This document shows, piece by piece, positions 54,019 through 61,956 of a DNA stretch of 64,000 bases (its first letter is position 1; each line of letters begins with the position of its first letter). A program made the position numbers and the translations under genes. Below the pieces are notes generated by a model. That model saw only the letters and a list, made by a program, of their open reading frames with translations, had not been told where the DNA came from and did not search any database. The DNA lies in NCBI RefSeq assembly GCF_020615385.1, contig NZ_JAJAVB010000025.1, positions 581,296 through 645,295 on the forward strand, read 5' to 3'. Origin of the DNA: Jiella soli (GTDB lineage: Bacteria; Pseudomonadota; Alphaproteobacteria; Rhizobiales; Rhizobiaceae).

Positions 54019-54079
54019 GGACGCAGAGGCGGCGCCGGCCGCCGGATCATCTCGGTGTGCTCGCTCGGCTCTGCCGACA

Positions 54080-54973
54080 TTAATGCACCTGCGTCCTCGC
54101 CACTTTCGTCAGGCCGCGAACCCGCTCACGATAGAGCGTGTAGACGCCGCTCGCCACCACCACCGCCGAGCCGAAAAGCGTCGTCGCCGAAGGCAGGTCG
54201 CCGAACACCACGAAGCCGATGATCAGCGCGTAGAGCAGGATGGAGTAGCGGAATGGCGCGACGAAGCCGGCCTCGCCCACCCGCATCGCCTGGACGATGA
54301 AGATATAGCCGATGGCGATCGCCAGAGCGGCGCCGCAGAGATAGGCCGCGACCGGCGCGCTGACCGGTTGCCAGCCGCCGGTGAGCGGGATCAGCAGCCA
54401 GCCGACCAGGGTGACGCCGACGGCTGTGACCAGGGAGATGAAGAGCGAGGGGACCGCTCTGTCCATCCGCCGCGTGGTCAGGTCGCGCACCGCCGAGGCG
54501 AGGACGGAGGCGAGGACCGCCAGCGAATAGACGTTGAAGCCCTCCGTGCCAGGCTTCACGATGATCATCACCCCGAGGAAGCCGACGGCGAGCGCGGTCC
54601 AGCGGCGGCAGCCGACCGGCTCCTTGAAGAGCAGCGCCGCGGCGAGCGTGATCACCAGCGGCAGCGCCTGGAACACGGCCGAAGCGTTGGCGATCGGCAT
54701 CTGGCCGAGCGCCGTGATGTAGGTGAGCGTCGCCAGGACGTCGGTCACCGTGCGCAGGAGCAGCCGGGGATTTTTGAGGAGTGCGGGCGGCCGCAGCGCT
54801 CCGAAGCGCCATGCCAGCAGGAAGAGGAACGCGGAGGCGGCAATCCCGCGCAGCGCCATGATCTGGGCCGTCGCGAGCTCCGCCGAGGCGAGCTTCACGA
54901 AGGTGTCGTTGACGACGAACCCCGCCATGGAAGCGAGCATCAACAGGGCTGCACGGAGATTGTCGCTGGGCAA
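54080..54973 (-). CDS. EamA/DMT family transporter
   Basis: A 297-residue inner-membrane protein with ten spans in two EamA repeats. The first has LLMLASMAGFVVNDTFVKLA, MALRGIAASAFLFLLAW and LPLVITLAAALLFKEPVGCR; the second has DRAVPSLFISLVTAVGVTLV, PFRYSILLYALIIGFVVFGD and ATTLFGSAVVVASGVYTLYR. Likely a metabolite exporter. The start is uncertain: a TTG at 54973 (MPSDNLRAAL) or an ATG at 54940. Confidence 0.9.
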   Translation of the reverse strand: MPSDNLRAALLMLASMAGFVVNDTFVKLASAELATAQIMALRGIAASAFLFLLAWRFGALRPPALLKNPRLLLRTVTDVLATLTYITALGQMPIANASAVFQALPLVITLAAALLFKEPVGCRRWTALAVGFLGVMIIVKPGTEGFNVYSLAVLASVLASAVRDLTTRRMDRAVPSLFISLVTAVGVTLVGWLLIPLTGGWQPVSAPVAAYLCGAALAIAIGYIFIVQAMRVGEAGFVAPFRYSILLYALIIGFVVFGDLPSATTLFGSAVVVASGVYTLYRERVRGLTKVARTQVH

Positions 54974-55298
54974 GGGAGAAGCCGGAAGACATCGGGGCGG
55001 GAATTGCCGACGCTACATGATCTCCCTCGATTCGAGGATGATATTTCGAGAATTGCGCCGCGTCGGGCTGAGATCGAGCGGAATCGTCCTCCGATCAGGC
55101 GCTGCCTTTCGTGGATCGAGCACCGGCAGGCCTGCCGCCTCTCCCAATCCCGAGACGGTAGCGAGCCCGGGAATTCGAGCGCTGGAAGTATCGCCGGACC
55201 GTTCTAGCGAATACGCTGCGTAAAATTCTAATTTTCGACGTAATACGATGCTTGGATAGTTCGAGCAGGATGGGCTTTTCAAGGTGGGCAGGAAGAGG
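54974..55298. other. Intergenic region with an AT-rich palindrome
   Basis: No gene recognised. Around 55200-55255 the DNA is clearly more AT-rich than the surroundings and contains the perfect palindrome AAAATT-CT-AATTTT (55222-55235), with TAAAAT and TAATAC as possible -10 hexamers. This is probably the promoter and control region of the gene at 55299. A long minus-strand frame crossing this area looks like a chance frame. Confidence 0.5.
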
Positions 55299-55895
55299 AT
55301 GTCCTTCGATTTCTCTGCCGTGGATGCCGTTCTCGGTGGGTATCGCCAGCCGCGCAAGCGTCGCAGGCCGACGCATGCCGAGGTGGACGAGCCGGAACAG
55401 ACGGCGCCCGCGCAGGCCCGGCCCGATCGGCCCCGCGAGGATGCGGATCCCGTGACCGGCGGGGCCGGCCGGGGCGTCGTCGGGCTGGAGACAGCGATCG
55501 GCGCGGTTTTTTCGGTCGCCAATCCCATCCCGGTCGAGGACCCGGCGCCTGCGATCGCAACTGCCGCCCCCGAACCGCCTCGCATGTCAGCGGATGGCGG
55601 CCATCGCGACGCACATTCCGGAATTGAATGCCTGACCAGCGAAGACGAACTGGCCAGCTTGCCCCTCGAGGATCTCGTGGATGCTCTGGCGCGGGAGCCC
55701 GAAAAGCCGGAACCGATCTCTGTGGAGCGACCGCCTTCATCTCGTGAGGATCCCCTCACGGAGGCGCACGGCGTTGTGGCAAGTGCTTCCCCTCCTCAGG
55801 ACGAGGAGGCGGAGAGCGCTGCGAGCGTAGAGAGCGCTTCGGAGCCGGTAGCGGCGCCGGTCTTCAACTGGACGGACAGGGTTCGCCGCGTGTGA
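55299..55895 (+). CDS. Acidic low-complexity protein of unknown function
   Basis: A 198-residue protein I do not recognise. It starts MSFDFSAVDAVLGGYRQPRK followed by a basic patch (KRRRPTH), runs through a long Pro/Glu/Ala-rich and acidic middle, and ends in APVFNWTDRVRRV. The ordered ends around a disordered middle suggest a scaffold or linker protein. There is no signal peptide or membrane span. AGGAAGAGG precedes the ATG; a GTG at 55284 is an alternative. The AT-rich promoter region supports a real gene. Confidence 0.6.
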   Translation: MSFDFSAVDAVLGGYRQPRKRRRPTHAEVDEPEQTAPAQARPDRPREDADPVTGGAGRGVVGLETAIGAVFSVANPIPVEDPAPAIATAAPEPPRMSADGGHRDAHSGIECLTSEDELASLPLEDLVDALAREPEKPEPISVERPPSSREDPLTEAHGVVASASPPQDEEAESAASVESASEPVAAPVFNWTDRVRRV

Positions 55896-55973
55896 GCCTC
55901 GCGTCGCCCCAGTGGTAGGGGCAACGCGCTCTCATACGTCGGAGCGAGACGTTCGCCCGGCGGCGCTGCCGTA

Positions 55974-56456
55974 TCAGCCCTCGCGTGACGGGCCGCGCAG
56001 CGTCTTCGTGATCGGTCCGACGAGCGGGTCGTATTCCGAGCGCAGCGAAGGCGGGTAGCGGATCGAGATCGAATGGATGAGGCCGCCGCGGAAGATGTAG
56101 CGCTCGTAGAAGATCTTGCCGTCCCGATATCCCGACACCACCGCCCAACTATTGCCGGAAGCGTCATAGGTCACGCGGTCGGTGGAGGCCCGATCCCCGA
56201 TCACCGATTTCGGCGTCTCGCCGCCATTGTTGGGCCGGGCATAGATGAAGATCTGGGCGCCATCCGGTGAGGCCCAGCCAAGGCCGTCGCCATTGGTCGG
56301 CGCCGGCAGCCGGTTCGGGAATTCCTCCGACGGGAAGGTCGCGGAGGTGCCGTAGCGTTCGTTCCTGTAATTGATGTCGCCCGCCAGCGCGGGGGCGCAG
56401 CTTACCAGTGCCGCGAGCCCGATGCCCGCAGCTGTCGCGATCAGCGATGTCTGCAT
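55974..56456 (-). CDS. Secreted protein of unknown function
   Basis: A 160-residue protein with a signal peptide (TAAGIGLAALVSCAPALAG) and a mature domain beginning DINYRNERYGTSATFPSEEF. Other blocks are GDGLGWASPDGAQIFIYARP, VTYDASGNSWAVVSGYRDGK and SISIRYPPSLRSEYDPLVGP. The pattern suggests a small beta-rich periplasmic domain; I know homologues only as hypothetical proteins in Rhizobiales. It starts 5 bp after the moaA stop on the same strand, so it is likely co-transcribed with moaA. Confidence 0.75.
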   Translation of the reverse strand: MQTSLIATAAGIGLAALVSCAPALAGDINYRNERYGTSATFPSEEFPNRLPAPTNGDGLGWASPDGAQIFIYARPNNGGETPKSVIGDRASTDRVTYDASGNSWAVVSGYRDGKIFYERYIFRGGLIHSISIRYPPSLRSEYDPLVGPITKTLRGPSREG

Positions 56457-56461
56457 CAGAA

Positions 56462-57577
56462 TTATCCTCCGGTCACGCTCATATGCCGCGAGACCGAAGG
56501 CCTCTTCGTCGCGCGGTCGATGATGAAGTCATGTCCCTTCGGCTTGCGGCCGATTGCCTCGTCAATGGCATGCGACAGCAATTCGTTCCCCTCCGAGGCC
56601 CTGAGTGGGGCCCTGAGGTCTGCGGCGTCTTCCTGGCCGAGGCACATGAATAGCGTGCCCGTGCAGGTGACCCGAACCCGGTTGCAGCTTTCGCAGAAAT
56701 TGTGCGTCATCGGCGTGATGAAGCCGAGGCGCCCGCCGGTCTCGGCAATCTCGACATAGCGCGCCGGGCCGCCGGTCTTGAACGGAATGTCGTCGAGCGT
56801 CCACCGCTCGGAAAGGTCGGTGCGCACCTGGCTCAGCGGCAGATAGCGATCGGTCCGGTCCTCGTCGATCTCGCCCATCGGCATGGTCTCGATCAGGGTG
56901 AAGTCCATGCCCTCGCCATGCGCCCATTCGATCATCGACGGGATTTCGGCGTCGTTGAAGCCCTTCAGCGCGACGGCGTTGAGCTTGATGTGGATGCCGG
57001 CGTCCTGGGCGGCGCGGATGCCCTTCATCACCTGATCGAGTTCGCCCCAGCGCGTGATCTCGCGGAACTTGTCGGGATCGAGCGTGTCGAGCGAGACGTT
57101 GAGCCGCTTGACGCCGCAATCGGCGAGTTCGGAGGCGAAACGCGTCAGCTGCGAGCCATTGGTGGTCAGCGTCAGTTCCTGCAGGGCGCCGGAATCGAGA
57201 TGGCGCGACAGCGAGCGGATGAGGTGCATGATGTTCTTGCGCACCAAGGGCTCGCCGCCCGTCAGCCGCAGCTTCTTCACGCCCTTTTCGACGAAAGCGG
57301 TGGCCAGCCGGTCGAGTTCTTCCAGCGTCAGGAGATCCCGCTTCGGCAGGAAGGTCATGTCCTCCGCCATGCAGTAGACGCAGCGGAAATCGCAACGGTC
57401 CGTGACGGAGACGCGCAGATAGGTTATCGCGCGGCCGAACGGATCGATCATCTCCGGCCCGACAGGTTGTGGCTGACGGGTCGTGGCGATCGGCTCGGCG
57501 GCGACAGGTCGCGGCGTCTTGATCAGGCCGGTCGTGTCGAGAAGATTGTAGCGCATGCGGGGCGTTGTCTCGGTCAT
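56462..57577 (-). CDS. moaA: GTP 3',8-cyclase MoaA
   Basis: First step of molybdenum cofactor synthesis: radical-SAM conversion of GTP to cyclic dehydro-GTP. In 371 residues the N-terminal cluster is CDFRCVYC (Cys62, 66, 69). The C-terminal cluster is [20 protein letters not shown], and the conserved GG at the very C-terminus is present (SVTGG). [12 protein letters not shown] and [11 protein letters not shown] are also family marks. An unusual ~40-residue N-terminal extension precedes the usual [19 protein letters not shown] start. Confidence 0.96.
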   Translation of the reverse strand: MTETTPRMRYNLLDTTGLIKTPRPVAAEPIATTRQPQPVGPEMIDPFGRAITYLRVSVTDRCDFRCVYCMAEDMTFLPKRDLLTLEELDRLATAFVEKGVKKLRLTGGEPLVRKNIMHLIRSLSRHLDSGALQELTLTTNGSQLTRFASELADCGVKRLNVSLDTLDPDKFREITRWGELDQVMKGIRAAQDAGIHIKLNAVALKGFNDAEIPSMIEWAHGEGMDFTLIETMPMGEIDEDRTDRYLPLSQVRTDLSERWTLDDIPFKTGGPARYVEIAETGGRLGFITPMTHNFCESCNRVRVTCTGTLFMCLGQEDAADLRAPLRASEGNELLSHAIDEAIGRKPKGHDFIIDRATKRPSVSRHMSVTGG

Positions 57578-57657
57578 GCGACGAATGTGGAAGGCGCTGG
57601 GGTCCCGGTCAAGCGGCCGGTTCCGATCAAGCCATTCAACGAAGGAATGAATCCGCT

Positions 57658-58023
57658 ATGACCGAAAGCTCTCCAGCCCCCGAGGAACTGCGGGTCGGCG
57701 CCGACCGTCGGACCCTCGTCGTGGTGTTTCCGGGCGGGGCGCGGGACGAATTTTCCGCCGAATTCCTGCGCGTCCTCTCCCCCTCTGCCGAGGTCCAGGG
57801 CCATTCGCCCGACCAGAGGAAGACTGTCGGCGGCAAGAAGGATGTCGCCATCGCCAACATCCTGCCGATCGGCCATTACGCCATCCGCATCGTCTTTTCC
57901 GACGGTCACGACAGCGGCATCTACACCTGGAGCTATCTCGCCGAGCTCGGTCGCGAGAAGGACGAACGCTGGCGGGCCTATCTCGAAGAGCTGAAGGCCA
58001 AGGGGCTGAAGCGGGAGCGGTGA
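57658..58023 (+). CDS. DUF971 family protein (GBBH-like N-terminal domain)
   Basis: A 121-residue protein with the small zinc-linked beta domain also found at the N-terminus of gamma-butyrobetaine hydroxylases (DUF971): VVFPGGARDEFSAEFLRVLS, IANILPIGHYAIRIVFSDGH and DSGIYTWSYLAELGRE. Stand-alone versions are common and have been linked to Fe-S or Mrp-associated proteins, unproven here. GAAGGA precedes the ATG at 57658. It is divergent from moaA. Confidence 0.9.
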   Translation: MTESSPAPEELRVGADRRTLVVVFPGGARDEFSAEFLRVLSPSAEVQGHSPDQRKTVGGKKDVAIANILPIGHYAIRIVFSDGHDSGIYTWSYLAELGREKDERWRAYLEELKAKGLKRER

Positions 58024-58082
58024 CGTCCGGCGATGCCGGATGAGGGAGCCGGCCGCGTCCCCCAGTGCGAGACCGTCGCCGG

Positions 58083-58700
58083 TCAGTACAGCGTCGCCTT
58101 CATGTGCTCGGGATATCCGGCATCGTAGGTCTTGCCGTCGAATTCCCGGTCCAGGGCCGAGAGGATGTCGCCAGCGGTGGGAAGCGTCGAGCGCTCGACT
58201 TGGCACGCGGGGTCCCAGAGCCGGGAGCGGGCGAGCGCCTTCTGGCACTGGAAATAGACACGCTCGACATGGATGCGCAGCACCGACTTCGCCGGTTTTC
58301 CACCGACGTCGAACAGGGCGAGAAGGGCCGGATCGACGTCGATCTCGGCGGTTCCGTTCACCCTGAGCGTTTCGCCGACGCCCGGCACCAGGAAGAGCAG
58401 CGCGACGCGCGGATCGCGCACGATGTTCTTCAACGTGTCGATGCGGTTGTTGCCGCGCCGGTCCGGCAGGAGCAGCGTGCGCTGGTCGGCGACCTTTACG
58501 AAGCCCGGCGCGTCGCCGCGCGGCGAACAGTCGAGGCCTTCCGGCCCGACGCTGGCGAGGAGGACGAAAGGCGAGGCTTCGATCAGTGCGCGGTAGTGAT
58601 CGGAGAGGTGGTCGAGCTCCTTCGTCAGCGCCCGAGCGACCGGCGGTTCGCTGTAGACCCGCTGTAGCGCCTCGATGTCGCGGATGATCGTGTCGCTCAT
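58083..58700 (-). CDS. Pyridoxamine 5'-phosphate oxidase-family FMN-binding protein
   Basis: A 205-residue split-barrel flavoprotein of the MSMEG_1061-like group. Visible are FVLLASVGPEGLDCSPRGDA, VADQRTLLLPDRRGNNRIDT, VRDPRVALLFLVPGVGETLR, VNGTAEI and RIHVERVYFQCQKALARSRL. It may bind FMN or F420-like cofactors; the substrate is unknown. The ATG at 58700 follows GGAGGACAG; a far-upstream start at 58832 is not supported. Confidence 0.88.
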   Translation of the reverse strand: MSDTIIRDIEALQRVYSEPPVARALTKELDHLSDHYRALIEASPFVLLASVGPEGLDCSPRGDAPGFVKVADQRTLLLPDRRGNNRIDTLKNIVRDPRVALLFLVPGVGETLRVNGTAEIDVDPALLALFDVGGKPAKSVLRIHVERVYFQCQKALARSRLWDPACQVERSTLPTAGDILSALDREFDGKTYDAGYPEHMKATLY

Positions 58701-58846
58701 GCTCTGTCCTCCATTCCGGGCGGACGCTGATCCATCCGCTTCGCACCGGCAAGCCCGCCCGCCGTCCGCCCGGAAATTGTGGGCTCCGGTGGAGGGCGGC
58801 CGATGCCCAAGTCGTGGCCGCCCTTGTCGCATCCGATCGCCGGTGG

Positions 58847-59377
58847 CTACTTGGCGGCCGTTCCCGGCTGGCCGGCGTGCATGCCGGACATGGCATCGTG
58901 ATCGCCGGCCATCTCCGGCTTCCGCGTCGCAACGTCTTCGACCGCGAGTTCGACAGCGACCGAGCCCGCCTTCTCGAACTTCAGCGTCAGCGGCACCCGC
59001 ATGCCCTTGGTCAGGCGCTCTGTGGGCCCGATCAGCATGAGGTGATAGCTGCCGGGCTTCAGCGTGACCGACTGGCCGGCGGGAATCTCCAGCCCGTCCG
59101 GCAATTGCCGCATCTTCATGACGCCGCCATCGACGGACATCTCATGGACCTCGACGGCCTTGGCGGCCGGCGTCGACCCGCCGATGAGGCGGTCCGCCTC
59201 GGACCCGGTGTTGTCGATGGTCATGTAGCCGCCCGCGACCGGCGCGTTCGGCAGCGTCGCGCGGGCCCAGGGATGTCCGATGGTGATGGCGCCGGCCTTG
59301 TATTCGTGCGCCGCCGCGCCGGACGCGGTTGCGAGGGTCATGAAGGCGCCAAGCGCCAGCTTTTGGATGAGAGCCAT
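58847..59377 (-). CDS. PCu(A)C periplasmic copper chaperone
   Basis: A 176-residue chaperone that delivers Cu(I) to cytochrome oxidase Cu-A or other sites. Signal peptide (FMTLATASGAAAHEY), then GHPWARATLPNAPVAGGYMT and the copper motif H-M-x10-M-x21-H-x-M, seen as VEVHEMSVDGGVMKMRQLPD with the partner SYHLML. The C-terminal tail has extra His/Met (DHDAMSGMHAGQP), which may bind more copper. It lies 65 bp after the DUF2946-type gene on the same strand and likely belongs to its transcript. Confidence 0.93.
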   Translation of the reverse strand: MALIQKLALGAFMTLATASGAAAHEYKAGAITIGHPWARATLPNAPVAGGYMTIDNTGSEADRLIGGSTPAAKAVEVHEMSVDGGVMKMRQLPDGLEIPAGQSVTLKPGSYHLMLIGPTERLTKGMRVPLTLKFEKAGSVAVELAVEDVATRKPEMAGDHDAMSGMHAGQPGTAAK

Positions 59378-59442
59378 GTCGTTTCTCCGTGCTCAACAAG
59401 TCTGATGCGTCGCGCGGCCTTTGCCCGCGACATCGAAGCTGT

Positions 59443-59850
59443 TCAGACTGAGACGGAGGGCGGGCCCCTGGGGGCGGGTACGACGACCGGTGGCGGTCGC
59501 GGCCCCGATCTTTCGACGAGGGGCGGCAACCAGTCGCGGCGAGATTCGGCGAGCGCGAAGGCGGCGCCGAGGTCGGTCTGCGGCGGCAGGCTCGCGAGGA
59601 GATGGACCTGTGCGCCGCAGGCGATGCCGCACTGGCAGTCGAGGCAGCAATCATGCGTCTGGGATGGATCGCCCGGCAGCGTCACGGCGCCGCCATGGCA
59701 GATCACCGGCCCGCCGAAGAGATCGCTCGCGCCGGTGGCGGCGCAGCCGAAGGCGGAGGCCGCCGCCTGGACCAGTAGCAGCTGCACGAGGATCAGCACG
59801 GCCGCGAAGGCCGCCGACCGATCCCGGAACAGCTGGCGAAAGATCCTCAT
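59443..59850 (-). CDS. DUF2946-type Cys-rich membrane/periplasmic protein
   Basis: A 135-residue protein with an N-terminal hydrophobic stretch (AAVLILVQLLLVQAAASAFG) and a mature metal-binding-type motif HDCCLDCQCGIACGAQVHLL (Cys pairs CC, CxC and a fifth Cys, two His). A Pro/Arg-rich tail follows. Such proteins (DUF2946-like) recur beside PCu(A)C and other copper genes. The metal identity is inferred. It lies between the CbiM-like permease and the PCu(A)C gene. Confidence 0.75.
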   Translation of the reverse strand: MRIFRQLFRDRSAAFAAVLILVQLLLVQAAASAFGCAATGASDLFGGPVICHGGAVTLPGDPSQTHDCCLDCQCGIACGAQVHLLASLPPQTDLGAAFALAESRRDWLPPLVERSGPRPPPVVVPAPRGPPSVSV

Positions 59851-60030
59851 GACGCCACCGATAGCACGAAATCGGCCGCTGCCAAGGACTCAGTTCAAGG
59901 GGGATATCGATGGTCCGCAGAGATGGTCGAGGGAGGCAGGGGACAAGCGGGCCGTCGCATGAAGGCGGCCCGCCTGGAGATGCCGGATCGCCTGGCCCGG
60001 ACGCGCGGTCCGGGCCGTTCGGAGCGCCCC

Positions 60031-60711
60031 TCAGGCCGCTTGGTGCAGGCGCCGGGCGAAGAGCGGGCCGCTTGTCGTCTTGGTGAGCGACTTCGCGGCC
60101 GCGAGCACGGCGAGGTCGATCAGCGGCTCGACGATGACGACCAGCATGTAGGCGCCGCCGAAGGTGGCGACGGCGGAGAAGCTCTGCGCTGTGACGCCCT
60201 CGCCATAGAACGCCCAGAAGGCGACCCAGGCGACGATGCCGCCCTGATAGGCCGTCGACAGCGACAGCGCCTGGAGGTAGCTCGTCTCGACATAGGGGGT
60301 GCGCTCGGGGATGATGCGCTTCGCCAGTGCCGAGATGCCCCAGAGCGGAACGAGCAGCGTCGTGACGTTCATGCCGTATTGCGGCAGGTCGAAGGGCGAG
60401 AAGAACAGCCCCTGGATCAGGAGGCCGGCGGCGAGGCCGATGGCGGCAGGCCCGGCGCCGAACATCAGGAAGAGCGTCGAGCCGAGGATGAGATGGACCT
60501 CGGAGATGCCGACCGGATAGTGCGGCAGGATCTGGAAGAACGAGAAGACGAGCGCGGTCGCGACAGCGCTGCGGCCGGCAAGGCTGACGAGGCCGCCGTC
60601 CCGCCGGACGGTGTCGGCCGCGAGCTTCAGGCCGACGACGGCCGCGCCGGCTCCGGTCGCGAAGGACAACGCGATCTTGGCGCCGGTGACGACACCGGGT
60701 TCGATATGCAT
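60031..60711 (-). CDS. CbiM-like energy-coupling-factor transport protein
   Basis: A 226-residue membrane protein of the CbiM/CbiMN family, the substrate-specific component for Co2+ (or Ni2+). It begins MHIEPGVVTGAKIALSFATG, where His2 after Met1 is the known metal-binding N-terminus (canonical MHIPDG). HYPVGISEVHLILGSTLFLM, LLIQGLFFSPFDLPQYGMN and six or seven spans follow. RBS AAAGGAGA, ATG at 60711. The B12 riboswitch upstream (60779) makes cobalt the likely substrate. No CbiN, CbiQ or CbiO gene is visible. Confidence 0.9.
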   Translation of the reverse strand: MHIEPGVVTGAKIALSFATGAGAAVVGLKLAADTVRRDGGLVSLAGRSAVATALVFSFFQILPHYPVGISEVHLILGSTLFLMFGAGPAAIGLAAGLLIQGLFFSPFDLPQYGMNVTTLLVPLWGISALAKRIIPERTPYVETSYLQALSLSTAYQGGIVAWVAFWAFYGEGVTAQSFSAVATFGGAYMLVVIVEPLIDLAVLAAAKSLTKTTSGPLFARRLHQAA

Positions 60712-60778
60712 GTGGGTCTCCTTTCTGCACCCGCCGTGCAGGAGATGTTGAGGATGCGCCAAAAGGGGCGCGACTTTC

Positions 60779-60945
60779 GATGGCAGGTCTCCTGGCTTGC
60801 GGGTCTTCGCTCGGCCTTGCCTTCCCGGCCTCTCAGCCAGTGGCAGTTCAGGCGTCGCTCGCCGCTTACAGTTGCGGGGGCAGCCACGGTCTCGGTCCCT
60901 GATGGGTACGCCTCACCGTGTTCCCTTTTCATCCGCCGGCGCGTC
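60779..60945 (-). ncRNA. Adenosylcobalamin riboswitch
   Basis: The minus strand carries the cobalamin aptamer elements in order: GGTGAGGCGTACCCATC, then GGCTGCCCCCGCAACTGTAAG (the conserved GCAACTGTAAGC core), GCCACTGGCTGAGAGG, GGCCGGGAAGG and the closing AGCCAGGAGACCTGCC. The arrangement and spacing match the B12 riboswitch. It ends 68 bp upstream of the CbiM-like ATG and should shut the operon off when cobalamin is plentiful. Confidence 0.96.
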
Positions 60946-61057
60946 GGCGCGCGGCAGAACCATCGGCATCGATGCTAACCCGACAATTGGTTCGATGGGA
61001 AGACGCGCTTACGCTTTTTCCCGTTTCCGCCCGATCCGGCCCCCGTCGTACGGGCGA

Positions 61058-61789
61058 TCAGCGCCGGAAGGCTGGCAGCGCGTCGAAAGCGCTTTTCAGG
61101 GCTTCGGACCAGCCCTCGGAGATCATCTGGTAATAGGGGTCGCGCTGGTCGAAGCGGCGGCGATAGCCGGCGACGTGGCTGTCGGTCTCGTAGAACTGCA
61201 TGTCGATCGGCAGGCCGACGGAGAGGTTCGAGCGGATCGTCGAATCGAAGGAGACGAGCAGCAGCTTGGCGCATTCCTCCAGCGACATCGCCGGGTCGTA
61301 GGTGCGGATGATGATCGGCCGGCCGTATTTGTGCTCGCCGATCTGGAAGAACGGATTGTCCGCGCCCGCCTCGATGAAATTGCCTTCCGGATAGATCATG
61401 AACAGGCGCGGCCGGCCGCCCTTAATCTGGCCGCCGAGGATGAAGGAGGCGGAAAAGACGGCGTCCGCCGTCTGGCCCCCCTGGGCGGTGCCGGAGATCA
61501 CTTCCTTGACCGTCTCGCCGATCAGCTTGGCGGTCTGGAACATGGAGGGCTGGGTGAGAATGCCGGGCTGGCGCTCGGCCGGCGCGACCATTCGCTCATC
61601 GAGCAGCGAGACCGTCGCCTGGGTCGTGGCGAGATTGCCGGCGCTAAGCAGGCACAGGAAGCGCTCGCCCGGCACCTCCCATGTCTTCATCTTGGATACG
61701 ACGGAAATATTGTCGACGCCCGCATTCGTCCGTGTATCGGACATGAATACGAGTCCACGATCGACCAGAAGCCCGACACAGTACGTCAT
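61058..61789 (-). CDS. Anbu-type proteasome homologue (lone gene)
   Basis: A 243-residue member of the Anbu (ancestral beta subunit) branch of proteasome-like Ntn hydrolases. The N-terminus MTYCVGLLVDRGLVFMSDTR places a Thr after the initiator Met, the expected catalytic residue after Met removal. TNAGVDNISVVSKMKTWEV, FLCLLSAGNLATTQATVSLL and SASFILGGQIKGGRP are family marks. I chose the ATG at 61789 for that reason; an ATG at 61798 would add MTT, which also leaves a Thr at position 2. The usual operon partners (circularly permuted ATP-grasp, alpha-E, transglutaminase-like) are not adjacent. Confidence 0.88.
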   Translation of the reverse strand: MTYCVGLLVDRGLVFMSDTRTNAGVDNISVVSKMKTWEVPGERFLCLLSAGNLATTQATVSLLDERMVAPAERQPGILTQPSMFQTAKLIGETVKEVISGTAQGGQTADAVFSASFILGGQIKGGRPRLFMIYPEGNFIEAGADNPFFQIGEHKYGRPIIIRTYDPAMSLEECAKLLLVSFDSTIRSNLSVGLPIDMQFYETDSHVAGYRRRFDQRDPYYQMISEGWSEALKSAFDALPAFRR

Positions 61790-61956
61790 CGTAGTCATCT
61801 GCCCCAGAAGTGCCGCGACCGTTATAGGATTCGCTGCTTGCGCGGATCATTCGTCATGTCGACGCCGGGGGCAATCGGCGATATTTGGCCGGCCAAGATT
61901 GTTTCGAACTGTTGCCGGTTGGTGGCGCTGACGCAATCCCGCATCAGAAAGTGCGC

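Noticed and set aside
55013-55759. A 248-codon minus-strand frame antisense to the acidic unknown protein
   Set aside because: Ser/Arg-rich composition typical of a mirror frame; the plus-strand frame has a better start and more protein-like ends.
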